This document shows positions 57,213 to 64,000 of a stretch of 64,000 nucleotides of DNA, in pieces. Under the pieces are notes generated by a model. It saw only the letters and a list, made by a program, of their open reading frames with translations. It was not told the DNA's origin and made no database searches. Position 1 is the stretch's first letter; each line of letters opens with the position of its first letter. The stretch is taken from NCBI GenBank assembly GCA_032622095.1, contig CP136064.1:214224205-214288204 (forward strand), given 5' to 3'. The stretch comes from Siphonodentalium dalli. Lineage: Eukaryota; Mollusca; Scaphopoda; Gadilida; Siphonodentaliidae. Made by a program: the position numbers and the translations under genes.

Positions 57213-58751
57213 CGTGATCAGTAAAATATATGTAGTCCCACCTGTAGCGATGCTGCCGGGATTTGCCCGTAAATTACATTCACTTATCTCGCAAGAATCA
57301 ATCATGAAGGTATTTGAAGGCAAATGCTAGTAGCACCATTACAAGTGAGACTACAGACTACAGACTACTTCTCATCTCGTTCGCTTTGGTAAAGATGCAT
57401 GTTATATGAGAGTGGTTTCTATGACGAAATGCCTGCAAAACATACCGTGCAAACTTCGCAGCGTATGAACGTACCCGGACATGTCAGATGATTAATCACA
57501 TTCAGGGGGTCACGTGAATGCCCGGCCTCCACGAATTATATACATTTTCCATTTTTTTAAAGGGACTCGTGGCCTTCGTATAAAATTTAGCAAAAACTAT
57601 ACTATCACCAACAAGTACATGAAAAAATGGATCGATTTCGATCTTATTTTGATTATTAATAACTCCAGTAAAAAAAATTCGCATATCAAATCCATTGTTA
57701 TTGAAACATTTCTATTCAGTTAAATTATTAGTAAAAGTAGTATTCCCATACCATACCAAAGTTTAATACAATCTTGACGGTAAACGTTGGAAAATGTCTA
57801 ATTATTGAAAAATTATTCTGAGAGTGATATTCAGACTAAAATAATTTGAACTTACAACACGATTAGCGATGTTTGTTGAACATCACGTGAAATTTCGTTA
57901 TTGGAGAACTATCAATGATGAATACAAGAACACTGGTTATCTATTTCTTCATATTCTATTTCTCCATAGTTGTGATTTTTTTACCGACTTTGGATATGTT
58001 TTTGCACATAAACCCACTGTGACTGCCCTGGTCGCTTTAAACATATTTTATTAGCAACTATCTAACTGGGTTGGTGCGCTAGATAATTTTAACTTCTATC
58101 ACAATAACTTCCCTCTCAAACTAACAATTAATACAATTTATGTAGAGAGTTAGGCAGCCGACCTGGATGGAGAATAGAAAAAATAGAATAACATATCAAT
58201 AAAGTATTATTGAAGGTACACCTGTTGTTGTAAGGTACTGTTTAGAGTATTTATTATATAGTAGCTATAGTTATTTCGTTAATTTGTCTCGTGTGGAGCG
58301 GGGTGTTCTCTGCCAAGGCGCCTGGTGGTGTGGTATGGCAGGGATGGTGGGAGTGAGGGTGTTACCAATGTAGTTGGTAGTCGTGGGTAGATAGGAGCTG
58401 CATGCATTGTTTGGATTTCCAAGTAATGTGTGTAGCTGTAGTTTACTCGCGGCTGCCTGCTACTGGGGGTGAAAAAATATTGCTACGCACGCATGTAATC
58501 TGTAAATTCTATGTACATATGTTAATTAATGTTGTCTAAATGTCATTACAAGATTTAGTAGACAATAAACTTGATGGATTGACATGTTAATTGAAGTGTG
58601 CCAAATCGAGTGTGGTTGGATCGCCGGTCAGAGAAGTAAGTGACTGGTGTCTTCCCAACATGTATTGATCTCTTGATAGCTTTAATGTGTCTCCATCATG
58701 AAGTAGGTTAGTCACCTTAGTGTAACTCTGAATTTTATTTAAAATTTGCAG
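57213..58751. other. Intron, nothing recognised
   Basis: No coding remnant or shared repeat was seen; ORFs at 57514 and 57869 have no family signature. Confidence 0.4.
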
Positions 58752-58871
58752 TATGGTTATCGTGATGACCCGGGCACTCTATGCACTACACTGATGTGCA
58801 AACAAGCAGGCATTACTGACCAGTGTACGTCCATGGTACCAGCAGATGGCACGCTGTGTGGAGATCACAAG
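58752..58871 (+). CDS. Metalloprotease exon: Cys-rich region
   Basis: Acceptor AAAATTTGCAG, donor AAG/GTACGA, 40 codons, phase 0 at both ends. It reads YRDDPGTLCTTLMCK, ITDQCTSM and PADGTLCGDHK, matching the 'C..L.C......C....P..DGT.CG..KWC' pattern of ADAMTS-type Cys-rich modules. It leads directly into the RCLGGVC exon. Confidence 0.9.
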
Positions 58872-59049
58872 GTACGAAGCATCTATGAACCACTCACTAT
58901 TTATAAAAACCCGGTATTTCGTTTCCTTTTTTAGACATCGTCGCTCGATAATTATACTGCCCTAAGCACCTTTTTCCAAAAAATCGAGTATTTGGTATCA
59001 TTGGAAACGTCAGGGAATTATGTTTATACTGGGTGCGAATTCTAGACGA

Positions 59050-60060
59050 TTGGGACAAATGCGAAGTGTCTATAGACGCATCTGAACCCAGATCATGAGG
59101 CTCATATTGTTATATATAGATCAGATACACAGTTCATCAAAACAAATACGAAACGTAGTGGCATATTTTGATTCCAACATAACAATGGACACAATGGTGT
59201 CTACTATTCTGAAAACTTGTTATTTCCACTTGAGATATATAAGAAGAATCATATCACATATTTCCAAGAAAGCAATGAAACATGCTGTACTTTCACTCAT
59301 TGTTTCGCGTATCGACAGTTTGAACTCCTACTGGCTACCATAACTCAGGAGAGTGTGGATAAGATTGATTCATAATTATGTACGCTTGACGAATAACAAA
59401 TGTAAATATGATCACATAATCAAATTTTCAAATTCAAGTACACATCTCATGTAATTCAGATTCAGGACTCATACATGTGCAGTAATTGTTTGCAAATATC
59501 TCCGCATGGAGTAACCTTGTTACATCTCATACATGTTCCAAGTGAGATCGGGAGGAATAACCAGGTCCAACACCACCGGACTCAATCTCAATACCATCGG
59601 CGGCAAACCAACTAACAATCACGGCAGTTATGTTTTCATGGAGTGTCATTGTGTCAATCGTGTTATGGAATATACTGCCAGTCAGCATCAGACGCTGTCA
59701 CTTGGTTGGACACTTCAAAAAGTTGTGGTATACATATCTAGTTCGTCAGTGTTTAAGTTGACTAGTTGACATTGTTCGCACTTATTATCCAATCACTAAA
59801 TTCTTATAGATTTTAGATTCACGATTGGTTATATTTTAATTTTGTTCGAAATTTGATTTGGTTTGAGTATTTTAAGTTTTCCTTGTCTGTTTTTGTATTT
59901 TAAACTCACATTATCATTTACCCCCCCCCCCCCTATGTTATTATCTCTTTGTTTAAACTTGGGTTGCTATCGTAAAGCGCATTGAAAATAATTTACTGTC
60001 TAATGCGTTTTTAAATGTAAATATAATAATAATAGTAATAAATATTATAACAGTTATATT
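59050..60060 (+). pseudogene. CR1/L2-type LINE fragment (ORF2 C-terminus and 3' tail)
   Basis: From 59137 the frame reads IRNVVAYFDSNITMD and CYFHLRYIRRI, then SRIDSLNSYWLP, the last reverse-transcriptase motifs of CR1/L2/Jockey ORF2 (usually '.RNIG..FD..L....H' and 'SRLDYCN'). After a stop, LRRVWIRLIHNYVRL and KYDHI follow in another frame. LWNILPVSIRRC and GHFKKLWYTYL occur near 59660, matching the 'LWN.LP..IR....FK..L' tail. It ends GTAAAGCGCATTGAAAATAA then an ATAATAATAG-rich tail, typical of this clade. Several frameshifts: dead copy. Confidence 0.78.
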
Positions 60061-60652
60061 ACTCAGGTATAAACATAAAAATGAGTTTTCGAAACATCAA
60101 AATTTTCAATGGCGTTTTCTCCTTCTACAATGTTTTGGATATATAACAGTATATATAAGACGTCGTGTATGTGCATGTGTTATTTACATATATAATCGTG
60201 AAATGCTTTTTCGATGCTAAAGCAGCGCTTTTACAATTGTATTTTTAGGTGGTTGGTTTGTTTTATGACACATGGGATGCGAGAATTATAAATCATTAAA
60301 GAATTGTCAAAACATATATCAGACGCATCAGTGTTGCAGAGACATATATAACACACTAAAAAAATAGCAAAAGTTATATATTTATATCATATCGAACATC
60401 TATACATTTTTATTTATCGTATCGCTATCGCATTAAAATGGAAATATCGAGGCCGACGATATAATCCAAACGTCCTTGCGTTTGGAGTACCGATATATAT
60501 ATATATATATACCCATATCGTGATAATAAAATGGATAATGTTTATTTTGGGACATATTGTGAATCATTAGTATAAGTAACACTCTGGTCATGCGAGTACA
60601 TGTGTATACTTAATATTCAGTATTCATTCTATTTCATATTTCTGTTTTACAG
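60061..60652. other. Intron, nothing recognised
   Basis: AT-rich; one short TATATATA run near 60493. No coding signal before exon 60653. Confidence 0.4.
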
Positions 60653-60701
60653 AGATGCTTGGGTGGGGTGTGCACACTCTCTGCAGGTGCGCCGTTATTA
60701 G
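60653..60701 (+). CDS. Metalloprotease exon: Cys-rich 'CLGGVC' segment
   Basis: Acceptor TTTCTGTTTTACAG, donor ATTAG/GTGAGA; 16 codons plus one base (phase 0 to 1). Reads RCLGGVCTLSAGAPLL, the 'KWC..G.C' motif completing the preceding exon. Phase matches both neighbours. Confidence 0.87.
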
Positions 60702-61084
60702 GTGAGAACATTTTCTGCTTAGTCTGATCGATAGTTATTATATTATGACCAACGTTGTTCTTCAAAATATCAATAATATCCCCACTCCCAGAAGCTTGAA
60801 CGTGTTGTTACTACTCTGTCAGGGTGTATTACACCCCAGAAATGTGCCATGGCGTCATTTGTTTGCATCGGTATCCTTGCGCGTTACGTTACAGTAAAGG
60901 GTTGGTAAATGTTGTAGCTTCGGGCAAGTGCTAGGCCTAACGATTGTGGATTGGTGTGTAATAAAATGGTGTATAACATACAATAAACATGGCAGTTACA
61001 TGTAACGGTTCTAAGTAGCGTGCGATGTTTCTCCTCTCGGGAAATGCGATGAATATTACACAAGAGCTTAGTGGAAAAAGCCTC

Positions 61085-62540
61085 TGCGTCTCATATTTTC
61101 AATATACTTATATTTAGCAGCGACAGCAATCTGTAGCATTTATTTCTGTTAGGATTTCCCCAGTAATACTTCGTGATATAGGTTTCTCGCAGGTCGTTAA
61201 AGGCCCACATAATTTTCGAACCCCAGATTAGATTATATAAAATATATGCCATATTATATACCATTTGAAGAGGAAGCTCCACAACATTGTATTAACAACT
61301 TATCCGGTGTAATAAACTGTGGACATGTTGTTTTTGTTGAGTTGCCAATGTGTTTTGTCATCTATACTGCGGTAAAATGCAGTATTATGCTCAATGCAGG
61401 GGGATAACTATATATATTAAAGATAGAGTTCTTCCCCTTCCATTGGAAAAGTTTGAATTCTGTTGCATTATGGGAGCCAAAGGGGGGGGGGGGGGGTCAT
61501 TCTATGATTTCAGCAGTTTTCTATTTCTCTGTGGGCATCTTCTGAGACACAGATGTTTCAAATAGTGATGAATTATAGTATTTTAATCATATTTTATGGC
61601 ATAGATTGTTATTACAACCGTACATGTATATCAAGTCACTATGAAAAAATAATCGGCGACTCGAAAATTAAGTGAGCCTTTAAGTTATGTACACAAAATA
61701 ACAAAATGGTATTCATCACACACATTTTCGACACATAACGGGCATTCCGTGTCTGTATATGTACTTTTATTCCATCTGCATTGCTCCACTGGTAGTCTGT
61801 GATTGGCTGTTCTAAATTTCAGTAAATAAGTAGCCAGATGAGTGGGCATATATAGTAAGTATCGTCTCAATCTGACAGAATCCTTTATGTTTCGATAAAA
61901 TATGGCACGGCTTGAGGTAGACATATTTAGATTGCCGAAGAGGCAACTTGCGTGTTGTTTTATGAATTTCGCGTTCATGATTTCATGTCTGTCGTGCTTA
62001 GTGGTGACTGATTCTGCCACGCACTTTCCATATTTACTTCGCGCGGCGTTTCTTTGATAAAATAATTCCATTTGATCTTGTTTTGTAATATGGCATCACT
62101 ATCATTGTGATACCTGAGTAAAAGGAATACTAGTACATTCTTAGCTAGTTTCGATCCTTCGTGTGATACTAGTTTTGACCAATATGATATTACTCTGCAC
62201 TTAATTTCGATCATTACGGGATATCTCCCCAATTCTGTATATATGTAGTTCGGTGTGCTAGACTTCATTGCTATGATAATTTTGCAGAATTTAAGATGAA
62301 TGGTCTCAAAAATTTTAGTTTTCTCGAAACTCCAAACCACAATACAGCATAATCGGCATGATCATAGAATCAAACAATTTAAACATACTATCTAGAGGCA
62401 ACTGCAACTTTCTTGTTCTATTCAACAGGCCATACATGGCTCTCGTGACTGTATTCTGGGTTTGCTTAATCGATTGCCAGATGTCCACAGTATATCTTCA
62501 AGATATGACAAGATGTATAACATTTTTTCATAGCAGTAAC
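61085..62540 (-). pseudogene. LINE ORF2 C-terminal fragment, split by a MITE
   Basis: On the minus strand, from 62540 downward: IKQTQNTVTRAMYGLLNRTR, FDSMIMPIMLY (the 'F...I.PI..Y' motif), IFETIHLKFCK, TPNYIYTELGRYP, LLKFRTANHRLPVE and the knuckle CPLCVENVCDEYHFVILC. After the family B MITE (61201..61679) it resumes with LRETYITKYYWGNPN and ends near 61090. Frameshifts occur near 62350 and 62050. Truncated at the 5' end, about 20 bp from the acceptor of exon 62560. Confidence 0.8.
61201..61679 (+). mobile_element. TTAA-flanked MITE, family B, copy 4, inside a LINE fragment
   Basis: 479 bp, AGGCCCACATAATTTTCGAA to TCGAAAATTAAGTGAGCCT, TTAA at 61197..61200 and 61680..61683. It separates two parts of one antisense LINE frame, so it inserted after the LINE. 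Contains a poly-G run of about 16 (61481..61496). Confidence 0.88.
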
Positions 62541-62559
62541 ATTGTCTTGATATACCCAG

Positions 62560-62685
62560 GTTGTGTGGGAGATTGGTACATGACTTACTGCAATGACGTG
62601 ACGAACGTGGACTGCTACAGCTCAACTGAGTATTCATATTGCTGTGCGACTTGTGATGCATATAAGAATCCGACATATTCCACAG
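62560..62685 (+). CDS. Metalloprotease exon: C-terminal Cys-rich 'CCATC' segment
   Basis: Acceptor TATACCCAG, donor ACAG/GTACGT; two bases, 41 codons, one base (phase 1 to 1). Reads CVGDWYMTYCNDV, DCYSSTEYSYCCATCDAY; the C...C....C......CC..C spacing is what follows the Cys-rich domain in invertebrate ADAMTS-like proteins. Exon continues in phase 1, so at least one more coding exon is expected downstream. None was recognised before 64000. Confidence 0.85.
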
Positions 62686-62853
62686 GTACGTAAACAGGAC
62701 CAGGAACGTACGTCACAAATCTAGCCTCTAACAAACAGCGGTTTTGATTCTAAATATATTTTTAAACGTATATAAATGTTTGTCTGATGGGATAAACTAG
62801 TATACATAGCTGTGGAAATTCACAATTAACATTCACAAATCAGCAATTGTTAA

Positions 62854-63676
62854 CCATTCCATGACTGGATCTTCCTGAAATGTTGTTGAAACCTGACAAT
62901 GAATTACCTTATATACGCGAGTCTCCCAAAAGCAGCCTCGCATTCATAAGAGCATACTGCGATTGGCTTTGATTTCGTTGGCATCAATTTTCGTGGTTTG
63001 TCATCAAAAGGCTTTTTCGTCGGTACATGAATTCGTGGATATCATTTTTATGCATATCGACTGGTTCCACAACAGCAGCTGCATGACACAAATTATTTGT
63101 ATACTATTGAGAAATTAGACCCCAATGTATTCCTGTGCTGAAAGCACATCACGTAATCATTACCATAATAGATACCAGCTTCATTTCAAACTTTGGCCAA
63201 GTAGGTGTTTATTGTCATATGTAGTATGCGCATTTTAAAGAAACCAATCCATTGAGCATTTGATATACAAACTATCATAACCGAGATCAGATGATGTAGC
63301 ATACCAATTTTTAATTATGTGAATGAATGATAGTGTATTGAAAAAGATTACGTTTCATCTCGTGTTCTGAGTTTTTCTGCATACATTTTACGACATGTCG
63401 AAAACAGACGTAATGCCCGATCTGCAATTCCATCTCGTATATTGTATGCGTTTTTTGCTCATTCAATTCAAGAATCAATTATTTCGTTGGTTGCTGATTT
63501 AGTGGTTGAGCAAAACCACGAAATTAACGAATAACAGACCCCTCACGAATTAAAAGGATTTTACAGTACATTGGCCTTCAATGTCTACCTTCGCATTGTA
63601 AGCCAATGCATGTATAAGATAATGTACTGGCACATGCCATTTAATGATGCACCAGCGCAGCTCCGTCGTGAAAGGG
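62854..63676. mobile_element. Probable TTAA element, family C, copy 3, with inserted or expanded middle
   Basis: TTAA at 62850..62853 followed by CCATTCCATGACTGGATC, and CAGCTCCGTCGTGAAAGGG before TTAA at 63677..63680. Both match the ends of 27242..27486, as do inner phrases (TTGTAAGCCAATGCATGTAT, CATTTAATGATGCACCAGCG). The middle 62980..63560 is not in copy 1 and has inverted pieces TTCGTTGG... / ...AACGAA, suggesting a nested insertion. Less certain than the other copies. Confidence 0.45.
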
Positions 63677-63880
63677 TTAAACACTCATATCTATAACTGA
63701 AATTTACAACGAAAATGTGTGTCGATTATGCCCCTACTTTGAACATCAAACATACCTCAACAATTTAATAGATGTTCGTAAAATTCACATACCCCATTTC
63801 ATTGGTATAAGAACAATAACTACTGCAGCAAATATCTAGCTCATCTACTGCATGAGATCCAGCAGCAGCTATCCGAATGC

Positions 63881-63974
63881 CTGAAGCGACAGTTTAGAGA
63901 TTACATTAGTGACGTAGGTTCGTGAACGTCTGAAGCGACAGTATAGAGATTACATTAGTGACGTAGGTTTTTGG
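63881..63974. repeat. Two-unit tandem repeat, 49 bp
   Basis: CTGAAGCGACAGT-TAGAGATTACATTAGTGACGTAGGTT occurs from 63881 and again from 63930. Confidence 0.85.
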
Positions 63975-64000
63975 ACCTGGTAAACGACTAAGGGTAAACG

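Noticed and set aside
62422-62676. 84-codon antisense ORF overlapping the last metalloprotease exon
   Set aside because: Its first part is the complement of the exon and its second part is the LINE remnant; a chance fusion of frames.

Overview
The window looks like a repeat-dense, AT-rich animal nuclear genome, most likely a marine mollusc. The evidence is spliced exons with GT/AG borders and matching phases, introns of several kb packed with transposons, CR1/L2-type LINE fragments, mollusc-style 'GGGGCATAACT' and 'GGACGGACGGAC' repeats, and many poly-C/poly-G runs. There are no bacterial operons, rRNA genes or CRISPR arrays. The species is an inference.

Host gene. Twelve small exons on the + strand (1374 to 62685; 1,297 coding bases by hand count, about 432 codons) form the middle of one secreted M12B (ADAM/ADAMTS-like) zinc metalloprotease. 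In order they encode the end of the prodomain, a furin-type RRKR site, the catalytic domain with a zinc site split over two exons, the Met-turn, and Cys-rich segments. Every exon-exon phase agrees. The signal peptide, first prodomain exons and 3' end lie outside the window or were not found.

The most unusual object is in the first visible intron (2255..8431). It is an almost perfect 6.2-kb palindrome with ends AGTAGT...ACTACT and a 6-bp duplication GACACC on both sides, which is the integration signature of Polinton/Maverick elements. Each arm carries an intact, nearly identical 523-codon gene for a viral-type (A32-like) packaging ATPase with zinc fingers. The two genes point away from a 13-bp centre. 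The right arm alone carries a TTAA-flanked MITE, so the left arm preserves the empty site.

The remaining introns hold three TTAA-targeting MITE families: A (9 copies in two subfamilies), B (4 copies) and C (2 good copies and 1 doubtful). They also hold several fold-back elements, some nested (32274..33237, 37809..40777, 41104..44599), a MULE-like transposase fragment, and four LINE ORF2 remnants. Tandem arrays include a 174-bp array whose units each contain a hairpin. A 750 to 880-bp RTE/SINE-like unit is duplicated at 49.5 to 51.2 kb, and there are long TA, CA and C runs. Stretches where nothing was recognised are listed as such.
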